A stretch of 64,000 nucleotides of DNA from NCBI GenBank assembly GCA_016214035.1, contig JACRPF010000020.1:372340-436339 (forward strand), in the 5' to 3' direction. The notes beneath the pieces were generated by a model. The model made no database searches. It was not told where the DNA came from and saw only the letters and a list, made by a program, of their open reading frames with translations. The translations under genes were made by a program, and so were the position numbers. The stretch is from Spirochaetota bacterium (GTDB lineage: Bacteria; Spirochaetota; Brachyspiria; Brachyspirales; JACRPF01). Below are positions 26,356-34,459 of the stretch, in pieces (the first letter of the stretch is position 1; every line of letters begins with the position of its first letter).

Positions 26356-27215
26356 TTCACTTCCTCCTTCAATTTTTTCAGCAGCGTAACGGCGTGACGT
26401 ATATCGCCGTCCTGTTCGGAACCGGGATCGATCTCCCGCTCGATAGTGAGCGGCCCGCGATATCCCCGCCGGTATAATTCCCTGAAGAGATCCGGGAATC
26501 CGGTCTGTCCGGTGCCGAGCCGCACTTCCCGCCCCTGGTTCTCACCGGCGGCCGGACGGTTCGCGTCCTTGCAGTGTACGTGCACCACAAGATGGCCAAA
26601 CCGTTCCACGAGCTTCATGGGATCGTCTTTGTTATAGATAAGCATGTTCGCGGGATCGAAATTGATGCGCTGATTGCCGACACCGATGTCGTTCATCAGA
26701 CGGTTTTGAACATCAACCGTTTCCATGCCGGTTTCATACGCCAGCACTTGTCCGTTCGCTTCAAGCAGAAGGCAGAACGCGCGCATCGCGGCCACGAATC
26801 CCGCGTAATCAGGATCACCGGTATCCTCGGCAACACAGCCCACATGCGACGCGATCTGCGTAATGCCGAGTTCTTTCGCCCAGTCCGTGCTTCTGCACGC
26901 ACGCGCTATCCGCGCTGCCCGTGTCGCCGGCGGTGTGAGCCCCACGCTGTTCAATGGATCGGACCAGTTCTGATCCGGAAACGATATGAAGAGCGACGTG
27001 ACGCCGATATCGTATTCCTCCAGGGCGTTCATCAGTAACCTCGTATTGCGGCGCCCCGCGGTGCCGTACAGATAATGATCAGGCGGCGCGGCTAATTGAC
27101 AGTATCCGATGCCGAAGTCTTTGAGCCGCCGGAAGCTTGTTTCCGGTGCTTCGTTGAAACGGACCATCGTCCCGATGGGCAGCGTTTCCGTTCGCTTCGC
27201 ATTGTTCGAGTTCAT
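26352..27215 (-). CDS. Sugar phosphate isomerase/epimerase (TIM barrel)
   Basis: The 287-residue first gene of the oxidoreductase operon has AAGGAG before its ATG. The xylose-isomerase-like barrel shows QVLAYETGMETVD (Glu ligand), QRINFDPANMLIYNKDD (Asp), LVVHVHCKDANRP (His) and GPLTIEREIDPGS (Glu) at the strand ends. Partnered with two Gfo/Idh/MocA oxidoreductases, it is likely to act on an oxidised sugar or inositol derivative. Transcription is probably activated by the divergent AraC regulator through the element at 27269-27305. Confidence 0.83.
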   Translation of the reverse strand: MNSNNAKRTETLPIGTMVRFNEAPETSFRRLKDFGIGYCQLAAPPDHYLYGTAGRRNTRLLMNALEEYDIGVTSLFISFPDQNWSDPLNSVGLTPPATRAARIARACRSTDWAKELGITQIASHVGCVAEDTGDPDYAGFVAAMRAFCLLLEANGQVLAYETGMETVDVQNRLMNDIGVGNQRINFDPANMLIYNKDDPMKLVERFGHLVVHVHCKDANRPAAGENQGREVRLGTGQTGFPDLFRELYRRGYRGPLTIEREIDPGSEQDGDIRHAVTLLKKLKEEVK

Positions 27216-27237
27216 ATACGACGGCTCCTTGTTCTAT

Positions 27238-27243
27238 ACTATA
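27238..27243 (-). promoter_or_regulatory. -10 element of the isomerase-oxidoreductase operon
   Basis: TATAGT on the minus strand, with no acceptable -35 box. It lies exactly 25 bases downstream of the conserved 37-bp element, as expected for an activator-dependent promoter. Confidence 0.45.
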
Positions 27244-27268
27244 TAAGTATGCGTCTTATCCCCGAATA

Positions 27269-27305
27269 CTTTGCCGATAGTACGCTGCTGTTTGGACAAA
27301 AGTAA
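27269..27305 (-). promoter_or_regulatory. Shared 37-bp activator element, copy 1
   Basis: Read on the minus strand the element begins TTACTTTTGTCCA and ends CGGCAAAG. It matches 31 of 37 bases of the element at 30084-30120, in the same orientation and at the same 25-base distance from a -10-like hexamer. It is probably an AraC-family binding site for the regulator at 27396. Confidence 0.6.
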
Positions 27306-27340
27306 CATCCCGCGTTTTCCGATAATCGCTCCGGCGGTAT

Positions 27341-27368
27341 TTGACAATATGGAATGATGCAATAGTAT
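27341..27368 (+). promoter_or_regulatory. Sigma70 promoter of the AraC gene
   Basis: TTGACA (27341-27346), a 16-base spacer and TAGTAT (27363-27368) lie 27 bases before the AraC start codon. Confidence 0.6.
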
Positions 27369-27395
27369 TACGGATAATGATGCAAGGAAACGATC

Positions 27396-28319
27396 ATGCC
27401 GTTCACCTATACCCTGTCCAATGAAATAAAGCGACACGCCATACCGTTCCGGATGTCGAAATCGGAAAATAACACCGGGTTTAGCGCACATACGCACGAC
27501 TTCTTCGAGATCACCTACGTCTATGCCGGTTCGGGGACGGTGGAAACAGGCGATACGTCGTATAAATACAGGTCGCATCAGTTCAATTTTACCCCGCCGT
27601 CGATAGCGCACCGCATCGTCGGAAACAGAAACACGACACACCGTCGGGCGAGCCTTTCGGTGTCGGATCGTTTGCCGATGCCCGTGATCGCCTCGTTCGA
27701 TCCAGCGGCGTTCATAAAACAATTGACTGCCGAAAAGATATTCATGCTCGATGTCCCGCGGGAATATGTCGATGAGGTGGAACGCATCCTTGAATCGATG
27801 TATCGTGAAGTAACGCTTCCCATGAAATACTCCGCGTCGGTCATCGTGACCGAATTGACGCGGCTCCTTATCATCATCCACCGTATCCGCTACGGGGAAA
27901 AGCCGGTACTGCAGGGCTTCGAAAACATGCATCCGGCCGTGTCCGAAGCGCTCATCTACATGGAAAAGAACTACTATCAGATGCAGGAGATGTCGGAAAT
28001 AATGAAGCATGTTCCGTTTCATAAGAAATATTTCATAGCGCTGTTCAAAAAAAATGTCGGCTATACGCCGGTAAATTACCTGAACCGCATACGGATTGAA
28101 AAGTCGTGCGAGGCGCTGCGGGCAGGCAGGCAGTCGGTTACCGACATCGCATACGACGCCGGCTTCAACGACATCAGTTATTTCAATCGCCAGTTCAAGA
28201 AACTGGTCGGTATGCCGCCGCGGCAGTTCCAGCATTATATCCAGACGCAACCGTCGACAGCCGCATGCTGCGACCGTCTGCATTTCCCCTTGTCACTCGG
28301 TACGGCGAAAAAGCGGTAA
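27396..28319 (+). CDS. AraC-family transcriptional regulator (cupin sensor)
   Basis: The 307-residue product has an N-terminal cupin-type sensor beginning SKSENNTGFSAHTHDFFEITYVYAGSGTVETG, with the HxHxxxE pattern, and IAHRIVGNRNTTH. The C-terminal pair of HTHs (about 190-290) includes MQEMSEIMKHVPFHKKYFIALFKKNVGYTPVNYLNRIRIEKSCEAL and VTDIAYDAGFNDISYFNRQFKKLVGMPPRQF. AAGGA precedes the ATG. It is divergent from the isomerase-oxidoreductase operon and close to nagB; the 37-bp element before both suggests it activates both. Confidence 0.9.
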   Translation: MPFTYTLSNEIKRHAIPFRMSKSENNTGFSAHTHDFFEITYVYAGSGTVETGDTSYKYRSHQFNFTPPSIAHRIVGNRNTTHRRASLSVSDRLPMPVIASFDPAAFIKQLTAEKIFMLDVPREYVDEVERILESMYREVTLPMKYSASVIVTELTRLLIIIHRIRYGEKPVLQGFENMHPAVSEALIYMEKNYYQMQEMSEIMKHVPFHKKYFIALFKKNVGYTPVNYLNRIRIEKSCEALRAGRQSVTDIAYDAGFNDISYFNRQFKKLVGMPPRQFQHYIQTQPSTAACCDRLHFPLSLGTAKKR

Positions 28320-28331
28320 TGGCCGGGCGAC

Positions 28332-29189
28332 TCATGTCACCTCCGCATCATGTGCGGATGCCGGCATGACGCTGCGATAGTAGTCACAGTGTGTCTTCGT
28401 CGTGAGCGACTTCGATGCGTAAGCGATGAATTTCTCCGTCCAGTGCAGTTGTTTGTCGTGGAGAATGCTCGTCCAGTCGTGCTGCACGTGCGACCAGCAT
28501 ATATTTTCATCTTTGATCCGATCGACCTGACCGGTGAGGAAGTTGAAATACTCCTCCGTTTTTTCCCATCCATTGTCGTGCCGCCATTGCGCATCTATCC
28601 AGCCCTGTATCGGTATCTCCAGAATCGCGGGAAACCCCTGACGTTCGTACCGGAAGGGCTGCACATCCCATGATAGCGGAAAATAATCCCTGCTGTTCCT
28701 TCCATAAGAACGGACATATGACAGACCGCATCGGTCGATGATATCGAGAATATCGGGGCGGTCTGATAATCCGCGATAATACGTATACGGCGCCGTAACA
28801 CCTCTGCAGTCGATGCCGAGATATTTCTTGAGGAGTTCCATCGGCTTCGCTATCTGCTCCTCGATGGCGTCGAAGTCGAGCCCCCGCAGGTATACGCGGC
28901 TGCCGTCTTCCTCAATTATCGTTTTGAGCGGATAGTGGTCCTGCGTGTGCTGTGCAATCTCGAACATGCCGGTGGTGACACATTTTTCGAGCGCGCGGAG
29001 ATTCTTCTCTATGTTCCGGCCGAGCATGAAAATCGTCGCCGGCACGCGAAGTTCTCCGTGCACCTCGGCAATCCTTTCCAGGAATACCGCGGTTGCGTTC
29101 TCGGGTACCGGTTGTCCCACCCATTTTTCACCGGGCACCCTGCCGGAAACCCGTTCCACGTCGTAACCGATAAGCAGTGTGGACGGCAT
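28332..29189 (-). CDS. Polysaccharide deacetylase-family protein (NodB-like)
   Basis: The 285-residue product from ATG 29189 lies one base after the nagB stop. An upstream start adding 54 residues would lie inside nagB and is rejected. NodB-homology motifs are visible: LLIGYDVERVSG (motif 1 Asp), FEIAQHTQDHYPL (HxxxH metal motif), and APYTYYRGLSDRP (motif 3). No signal peptide is present, so it may act in the cytoplasm on an imported N-acetylated oligosaccharide. Pairing with NagB supports amino-sugar catabolism. Confidence 0.82.
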   Translation of the reverse strand: MPSTLLIGYDVERVSGRVPGEKWVGQPVPENATAVFLERIAEVHGELRVPATIFMLGRNIEKNLRALEKCVTTGMFEIAQHTQDHYPLKTIIEEDGSRVYLRGLDFDAIEEQIAKPMELLKKYLGIDCRGVTAPYTYYRGLSDRPDILDIIDRCGLSYVRSYGRNSRDYFPLSWDVQPFRYERQGFPAILEIPIQGWIDAQWRHDNGWEKTEEYFNFLTGQVDRIKDENICWSHVQHDWTSILHDKQLHWTEKFIAYASKSLTTKTHCDYYRSVMPASAHDAEVT

Positions 29190-29190
29190 A

Positions 29191-29973
29191 TTACACCCCC
29201 GTAAGTACAATGCGGTCGGCGGTATACACGATATCGCACGCGCGGTGTCCAAGCAGAAACGACGCGGGATTTTCCGGCGTAACGCCGTTCGCGATGATGG
29301 CGTTGAGCGGTGCAGCCTGTTCAGGAAAACATGCGAGCAGTATGACAGCACGGGCCGCCAGGATCGATGCCATGCCCATGGTAACCGCCTGCACAGGCAT
29401 GGCGTTGATATCGCCTCCCGCGGTCAACCGTGCGTTGGTTGTTATCGTGAGTGCGTCAAGCGATATCGTCCGTGACGGTGAGCGCGCAAAATCATCTGCG
29501 TCCGCGGTATCGGCACCTGCGGGCTCGTTGAAGGCGATATGCCCGTTAAACCCGATGCCGAGTAATTGGAGATCGATGCCGCCGGCGCCGGAAATCCGTC
29601 CATCGTAGCGTGCCGGATCCGCCGCGTCCGGGAAAAACGCCCGTGCGGTATCGAATTCCAGCGCGGGATCGAGCAGCGAGAACAGCATCGTGTTCATATA
29701 TGTTCGATAGCTCAGCGGATGATCGGAACCCACGTTACGCCCGTCAGCTCCCACATATTCGTCGAGATTAAACGTCGTAAGCCGATCGAGCGGCGTGCGC
29801 GCATCGTTCAGTTTCCGCGCCAGGCGCCGGTATACCCCTATCATCGTGTTGCCGGTGGCAAGTCCCAGGCCGCACGGCCGTCCGGTTTCGGCGGCGGTTG
29901 ACACCTCGGTGAATATGCGCGAAGCCGCACGCTCGCACATATCATCATAATGTTCGGCGCGAATCCATCGCAT
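29191..29973 (-). CDS. nagB: Glucosamine-6-phosphate deaminase
   Basis: The 260-residue enzyme converts glucosamine-6-phosphate to fructose-6-phosphate and ammonia. Signatures are GLGLATGNTMIGVY, TFNLDEYVG with the catalytic Asp, GIGFNGHIAFNEP with the catalytic His and Glu, and VTMGMASIL. The Asn before GHIAFNEP is also found in Bacillus-type NagB, so it is not a defect. It is the first gene of a two-gene operon with the deacetylase. Upstream is copy 2 of the 37-bp element, 111 bases from the ATG, pointing to control by the AraC protein at 27396. Confidence 0.92.
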   Translation of the reverse strand: MRWIRAEHYDDMCERAASRIFTEVSTAAETGRPCGLGLATGNTMIGVYRRLARKLNDARTPLDRLTTFNLDEYVGADGRNVGSDHPLSYRTYMNTMLFSLLDPALEFDTARAFFPDAADPARYDGRISGAGGIDLQLLGIGFNGHIAFNEPAGADTADADDFARSPSRTISLDALTITTNARLTAGGDINAMPVQAVTMGMASILAARAVILLACFPEQAAPLNAIIANGVTPENPASFLLGHRACDIVYTADRIVLTGV

Positions 29974-30052
29974 GGCGTATCCTTGTATACCCGATTTTTT
30001 TACAGCGACCCGGGTAATACTCCGTCATTGCATGCACATGGCATGAAGCGAT

Positions 30053-30058
30053 ACAATA
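30053..30058 (-). promoter_or_regulatory. -10-like element of the nagB operon
   Basis: TATTGT on the minus strand, exactly 25 bases downstream of copy 2 of the 37-bp element. This is the same geometry as at the isomerase-oxidoreductase operon. Confidence 0.4.
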
Positions 30059-30083
30059 ACAATACACCGCTTTTTGTAGATGT

Positions 30084-30120
30084 CTTTGCCGAAAGTATGA
30101 TGCCGCATGGACAAAAGTAA
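30084..30120 (-). promoter_or_regulatory. Shared 37-bp activator element, copy 2
   Basis: Read on the minus strand it begins TTACTTTTGTCCA and ends CGGCAAAG. It is identical to copy 1 at 31 of 37 positions, including the first 13 bases. It precedes the nagB-deacetylase operon. Confidence 0.6.
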
Positions 30121-30149
30121 TGTCGTATATCCTTCACTATTTACCGGAA

Positions 30150-30660
30150 TTAACTCCAAAACAACAAAAATATTCCAGCATACGCTCAACGTGCACCAGC
30201 TCACGCTGTCCATAAGCCGGCTCACTGGACAATGTGAGCTGGCTTTTGTTGTCCGTACACCGGTTCACGCTGAACGTACACATGGATGCAGTTGTCCGTA
30301 AGCGAGTATGTTCAACATATGCCGGTTCGTAAGCAATAAATGCTGTCTCATGTTGTGTGTAATCCGTCTCGATCTCAGCGTAATCCGGAATATGCTGCGC
30401 GTACACCCGCATAGGTTCAACGAACACTTGGCTCGAGGTACCGGTAAACGCGTACAAGGTCTGTACACTGGAATATGTTGAGCGTATACCGGCTTACCGG
30501 CAACATGCACCGGAATATGTTCACCGTAAGCCGGCATTTGTTGCACGTAAGAAGGACCGGGCGGTGTTCATGGCCGTCTTTTGCAGGCTGTACACTATTT
30601 TTGCGGACTTGTACACCGTTCCGGCTTGTGTATAAACGATATGCTGCCGTGATCCTGCGG
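30150..30660 (-). repeat. Degenerate 21-bp tandem repeat array
   Basis: Eight consecutive units in exact 21-bp register cover 30454-30621 and five more cover 30308-30412, with looser, indel-containing units on both sides. The minus-strand core consensus is about CCGGTnTACGnnCAACAT. Where the frame holds, the units read as heptads such as KPVYAQH, IPDYAEI, ETDYTQH, EPAYVEH and IPVYRPC. The frame breaks several times, so no intact gene is present. It could be a decayed heptad-repeat coding sequence or a noncoding array with two helical turns per unit. Confidence 0.7.
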
Positions 30661-30828
30661 GCAGTTCACCGGCATGAGACCGTGTGTACGCTTTGGCAAC
30701 GGATGTACGCACTGCTCGCTGCATGACAACCGCCGTGCAGCGCTATTGACGTGTCATGATGCATGTTCTATATTGTGCCGCGTGATATGCCGCCGGGGAT
30801 TGGAACTGTTATCGTGAAACGTTCTCTA

Positions 30829-32190
30829 TCACCGGTTGCTTGAAAACTGATACACTCTGGCATAGTCGACAAGGAACTGCGCCGGCAAACGGCTTTCATC
30901 GATAGGGCCGCCCCAGCCGCCAAGCGCCAGATTCAGGATAAGGTAGTGCGGTTTCTGGAAAGGGTTTTGACCTGCTTCCACCGCTTCAGATGATATCAAG
31001 GCACCCACATAAATGTCATCGTAATAAAAATAAATTCCCTCGGACGTCCATTCGATGGCATAATTGTGAAAATCGTCAAAGGGACGCGGTGTGGTAAGGA
31101 CATTCGGCGTGCTTACATGCTGCCCGTCTTTTTTGAAGTGTGTTGTACAGTGTATCTTGTCCGCTTCAACTCCAATATATTCCATTATATCGATCTCGCC
31201 GCAGGCGGGCCATCCCGCGGCGGAACCGTTGGCCTTCCAGTTTCCCATGGTCCATATTGCCGGCCACACCCCGCTGCCCGAGGGGATTTTGGCCCGAACC
31301 TCAACGCGGCCGTACATGAACTCGAACTTTCCTTTAGTATCGATATAGCCCGAACTATAGTCGCCCTCAGCCCGGCCGTTACCACGCCAATCGTCTTTGC
31401 CGGGGGTGTGGTTTTTGTTGGCGATTTTCTCAGCGTGGGCCTCGATGATTAGTAATCCGTCTGATACACGGACGTTCTTTGAACTGGTGGTATAGTACTG
31501 CGGTTCGGCTTTCATGCGGAAACCATCCAGGAAATTCCAATTGGCGGAGTCAGGCTGTCCCGGCGCGGAGAACTCTTCCTGCCAGACCAGGGTCAATCTG
31601 TCTTTCGGCGTCGGTGTCCGGGTCGGAACGGGAACCTGTTCGATGGTTATGTCATCGACGAGAAAATTCCCGGCTTTATGACAGCCGATGATCAAAACGT
31701 ATCCTTCAAGATCACCCAATGTCACGGTCTGCGCGAACTCACCCTGTGCGCCTTTCACGGGGCGCCGTTTGACCATGCCAGCATCCGACTTCTTTCCGAC
31801 GGAAGGCACACGCATGAGTATGTAGATCCCGCCGTCCGGTGAAAAATCGTCAAGTATCCTGTACTGGAAACGGATGCGGTATGTCCCCTTCGGCTTGAAC
31901 TCAAATGTTCTGGGATCAGTGGCGAATATTTCGGACCATGGCTTCTCGCCTGAATAGAGCAGCGACTGGTTTCCGGTTATCACCTGGTCGGGAGTACTCA
32001 GCCGGGACCCTTTCAGGATGTACGCCGGGGTTTCAGAAGTTTCAAAACCGATGATGCGGGGGACTTCACGGGGTTCCTCGGCGGTCACGTTGACTGCAGT
32101 GAATATCATGAACAGAAAAAACGCCGAAGCATGCATCGGCCGGATATTCGCCCGAAGAAGATCGATGAGATTTCCCGATGCGTGCACCAT
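30829..32190 (-). CDS. Secreted glycoside hydrolase family 16 endo-glucanase/galactanase
   Basis: The 453-residue product from ATG 32190 has GAGG eight bases upstream; an ATG nine bases further out sits on the ribosome-binding site. It has an N-terminal hydrophobic export segment (MHASAFFLFMIFTAVNVTA after a short extension), a jelly-roll domain (about 45-185), a Thr/Pro linker PVPTRTPTPK, and a GH16 catalytic domain (about 195-453). The catalytic motif GEIDIMEYIG holds nucleophile Glu332, Asp334 and acid/base Glu337. The beta-bulge form resembles laminarinases (beta-1,3-glucan), but agarase- or carrageenase-like specificity is not excluded. It is divergent from an AraC gene. Confidence 0.88.
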   Translation of the reverse strand: MVHASGNLIDLLRANIRPMHASAFFLFMIFTAVNVTAEEPREVPRIIGFETSETPAYILKGSRLSTPDQVITGNQSLLYSGEKPWSEIFATDPRTFEFKPKGTYRIRFQYRILDDFSPDGGIYILMRVPSVGKKSDAGMVKRRPVKGAQGEFAQTVTLGDLEGYVLIIGCHKAGNFLVDDITIEQVPVPTRTPTPKDRLTLVWQEEFSAPGQPDSANWNFLDGFRMKAEPQYYTTSSKNVRVSDGLLIIEAHAEKIANKNHTPGKDDWRGNGRAEGDYSSGYIDTKGKFEFMYGRVEVRAKIPSGSGVWPAIWTMGNWKANGSAAGWPACGEIDIMEYIGVEADKIHCTTHFKKDGQHVSTPNVLTTPRPFDDFHNYAIEWTSEGIYFYYDDIYVGALISSEAVEAGQNPFQKPHYLILNLALGGWGGPIDESRLPAQFLVDYARVYQFSSNR

Positions 32191-32205
32191 AATGACCATC
32201 CTCGA

Positions 32206-32233
32206 TTTATAGTATGTATGTTATACTAATCAA
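32206..32233 (-). promoter_or_regulatory. Promoter of the GH16 gene with internal inverted repeat
   Basis: On the minus strand -35 TTGATT (32228-32233), a 16-base spacer and -10 TATAAA (32206-32211). The spacer region contains TAGTAT (32210-32215) and ATACTA (32223-32228) as a 6-bp-arm inverted repeat, a possible operator. Confidence 0.5.
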
Positions 32234-32251
32234 TTTCGGGCACGGCGGGTG

Positions 32252-32280
32252 TTGGATAATATTTTTATTGTGTGTATAAT
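32252..32280 (+). promoter_or_regulatory. Sigma70 promoter giving a leaderless AraC message
   Basis: TTGGAT (32252-32257), a 17-base spacer and TATAAT (32275-32280). The expected start is at about 32287-32289, coinciding with the ATG at 32289. Confidence 0.6.
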
Positions 32281-32288
32281 TGTTCGGT

Positions 32289-33098
32289 ATGCCCTCCTTC
32301 CGCCACATATTCGATCTATCCCCCGAGTTGCCGCGAGAACATCTGCGCATCCAGGTTGCCGGGCGCCGCTTCCGGTTCCGGCCTTCGGACTATCCGCCGG
32401 TCGTGCTCAACAGCTTTTCATTCATCCTCTTTCATACACCAACATCGCTGATGCTTCCTTCCGGGACGTTGCAGCTTCCGCCGGATTCCGTGATCATATA
32501 CCCTCCGGGAGCCGCAATAGCATTCAGCAGCGGCACAAAATCAATTCTGGAGACATGGCTGCGCGTTGTCGGTTCCAGGATCACACCGGCGCTCAGGGAA
32601 AAGAAGCTTGCGCTTTTCACTCCGGTGACGCTTTCGAATCCCGGCACGTTCGAAGACCTGGTGACAGCCATGGATCGCGAACTCGGCATGGCGAAACCCC
32701 AGACCGAGATAATCGAACATCTATTTGACATCATGCTTTGCGAGATGCGCCGCGCGGCGGGACAGCCGCCCGAATCGTCCGCCGGCAGAAAACTGCAGAG
32801 TGTCCGGTCCGTCATCGACCGCGAGTTCAGCAGGCATCTGGAGATAGAAACGCTTGCCGACGGCATCGGTCTTTCCCGCGCCTACTTCATCGATCGATTC
32901 TCAAAAATGTTCGGCATCTCTCCCCATCGCTATATCATCCGGGTGCGGATGGAACATGCACGCTACCTTCTTGAAGACCGCTCGCTCAGCATCGGTGAAA
33001 TTGCCCGCGCCTGCGGTTATACCGACCGTGCCCATTTCTCCAAGGCATTCAAACAGTACGCGGGGCAGAGCCCGCAGCAGGCACGGGGACAGGCTTGA
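32289..33098 (+). CDS. AraC-family transcriptional regulator
   Basis: The 269-residue product from ATG 32289 has a putative N-terminal sensor with SGTLQLPPDSVIIYPPGAAIAF. The C-terminal AraC DNA-binding pair (about 175-265) includes IETLADGIGLSRAYFIDRFSKMFGISPHRYIIRVRMEHARYLL and IGEIARACGYTDRAHFSKAFKQYAGQSPQQ. No Shine-Dalgarno is present, and the promoter places the start at the ATG, so the message is probably leaderless. It is divergent from GH16 (98 bases apart) and likely controls it. A second AraC-type gene follows 54 bases later. Confidence 0.87.
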   Translation: MPSFRHIFDLSPELPREHLRIQVAGRRFRFRPSDYPPVVLNSFSFILFHTPTSLMLPSGTLQLPPDSVIIYPPGAAIAFSSGTKSILETWLRVVGSRITPALREKKLALFTPVTLSNPGTFEDLVTAMDRELGMAKPQTEIIEHLFDIMLCEMRRAAGQPPESSAGRKLQSVRSVIDREFSRHLEIETLADGIGLSRAYFIDRFSKMFGISPHRYIIRVRMEHARYLLEDRSLSIGEIARACGYTDRAHFSKAFKQYAGQSPQQARGQA

Positions 33099-33152
33099 TC
33101 TCCTTACGGCCGGGATGCCGCGGAATAGACAGAATAAAAGGACAATGCCGTT

Positions 33153-34367
33153 ATGAAAATACTGATCTATCTGGTGAAACCCTATGACAGACCATTGCCC
33201 ATGGCGGATGCACTGCAGAGAACAGTATATGATCATACTCTGTTCGATGTCCTCGTCAGAGGCTGTTTCAGGAGAGGCTGGGACTGCTGCGTCTACCGTA
33301 AGTCCGGCTGGAAGGATTTCACGGATGACGTTGCCCGTGAGAATCCCGATGCGGTGATAACCGATATCACGCTCCCGGTCAGAAGCTCGCGCGTTCATCT
33401 TGAGACAATTGCGCGGCGTATGCCGTTCGTCTGCATGGCTCCCGCCCCGGATACCGCTGCAGACGGCGGTCCGTTCATCTCCGCGAATTTTTCCGAAGAG
33501 ACTGCCGTAAATCTTCTCGTACGGCATCTTAAATATGAAGGCTATACGCGCATTGGTTTTGCCGGGTTCTCGGCGCAGATATCGGCAACCCGGTTCAACC
33601 TCGTGAGACAAACGCTCGCATCCCTGAAGCTTTCCCCGCCGCGGCGTGCATATCATGTTCCGGAAACCGGCTGGCTCGACGATGCCGGCCGCCCGCAGGC
33701 ACTCATCTGCGTCAACGATCAGGCGGCAATGATCGTGTACGATCAGCTCACTGCCCGGGGGCTCCATGTGCCTGACGATATCGCGCTCTGCGGTATCGAC
33801 GGCATCACCGCGGACAGCCCGTACCGTCATATCACCACGGTTTGTTTCGATTTCAATCTGCTGGCGGCATCCGCGCTCGATCTTGCGGAGCAGCACATGC
33901 ACTTCAACGGCGGCAACGCCCCGTCACTGGTGCGGCGTGTCGTCATCCAGCCCCGCTTCCGGCTCGGAACATCATCGCTCCTGCGTTCGCGGGGGCTCAC
34001 GAAACGCAAACAGGATTTCCTTCAGACTGCGTTGACGATGCTTGAGAAACATTTTCGCGATCCCGATTGTCAGGCGCGCGCCTGTGAAGCCGCCGGCGTG
34101 GGACGCACCCATTTTCAGCGTCAGTTCTTTCAGTTGACCGGAAGCAGCTTCACCCGGCGCCTGCTCGAAATGCGTCTCGACTTTTTGGGAACACAGCTCC
34201 TGAAGACCGGCCGTCCGGCAGCGGATATCGCAGAAGAAGCGGGTCTCAAAGCAAGCGGATATCTGTTCCGCGCATTCCGTGCACGGTTCGGGCTGACCCC
34301 GGACGAGTATCGCAGAAAAGCGGCGGGCAAGGAGTTTCCGTCACCGGTGGATATCAAAAAAAGGTAA
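33153..34367 (+). CDS. XylR-type regulator: LacI-like sensor fused to AraC DNA-binding domain
   Basis: The 404-residue product has an N-terminal periplasmic-binding-protein-like sensor (about 1-270) with DAVITDITLPVRSSRVHLE, EGYTRIGFAGFS, QALICVNDQAAMIVYDQL and IALCGIDGITADSPYRHITTV. It is fused to AraC-type HTHs (about 295-390) with ACEAAGVGRTHFQRQFFQLTGSSFTRRLLEMRLDF and ADIAEEAGLKASGYLFRAFRARFGLTPDEY. The architecture matches enterobacterial XylR. AAGGA is ten bases before the ATG. It lies directly upstream of the secreted 853-residue protein and may sense its product. Confidence 0.85.
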   Translation: MKILIYLVKPYDRPLPMADALQRTVYDHTLFDVLVRGCFRRGWDCCVYRKSGWKDFTDDVARENPDAVITDITLPVRSSRVHLETIARRMPFVCMAPAPDTAADGGPFISANFSEETAVNLLVRHLKYEGYTRIGFAGFSAQISATRFNLVRQTLASLKLSPPRRAYHVPETGWLDDAGRPQALICVNDQAAMIVYDQLTARGLHVPDDIALCGIDGITADSPYRHITTVCFDFNLLAASALDLAEQHMHFNGGNAPSLVRRVVIQPRFRLGTSSLLRSRGLTKRKQDFLQTALTMLEKHFRDPDCQARACEAAGVGRTHFQRQFFQLTGSSFTRRLLEMRLDFLGTQLLKTGRPAADIAEEAGLKASGYLFRAFRARFGLTPDEYRRKAAGKEFPSPVDIKKR

Positions 34368-34459
34368 TGCGACCTGCAGATAGTGCATTTTTTTCCTTGC
34401 CGTTTCATATGTAATCCATTACATTCTCATATGTTCTTATGATGTTCGGGAGTAATCAC

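Larger units (their letters stand above)
29974..30828. other. 855-bp noncoding stretch between nagB and the GH16 gene
   Basis: The nagB-proximal 150 bases contain the nagB promoter with the 37-bp element (30084-30120). Bases 30150-30660 are dominated by a degenerate 21-bp tandem repeat. Short open frames exist but change frame repeatedly and lack ribosome-binding sites. The last 100 bases before the GH16 stop show nothing distinctive. Confidence 0.6.

Noticed and set aside
27234..28283. 349-codon open frame on the minus strand
   Set aside because: Antisense to the AraC gene with intact HTH motifs; no recognisable fold.
29191..29973. NagB scored as inactive because Asn replaces the Asp before GHIAFNEP
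   Set aside because: The Asn form also occurs in active Bacillus-type NagB proteins.
30150..30660. Repeats considered as a CRISPR array
   Set aside because: Units are contiguous 21-mers without unique spacers, they are too diverged, and no cas gene is nearby.
30137..30724. Short open frames in the repeat array considered as a heptad-repeat protein
   Set aside because: The frame changes several times, there is no ribosome-binding site, and the same period continues across stops.
32901..33902. 333-codon open frame on the minus strand
   Set aside because: Antisense across two AraC-type genes; no family signal.
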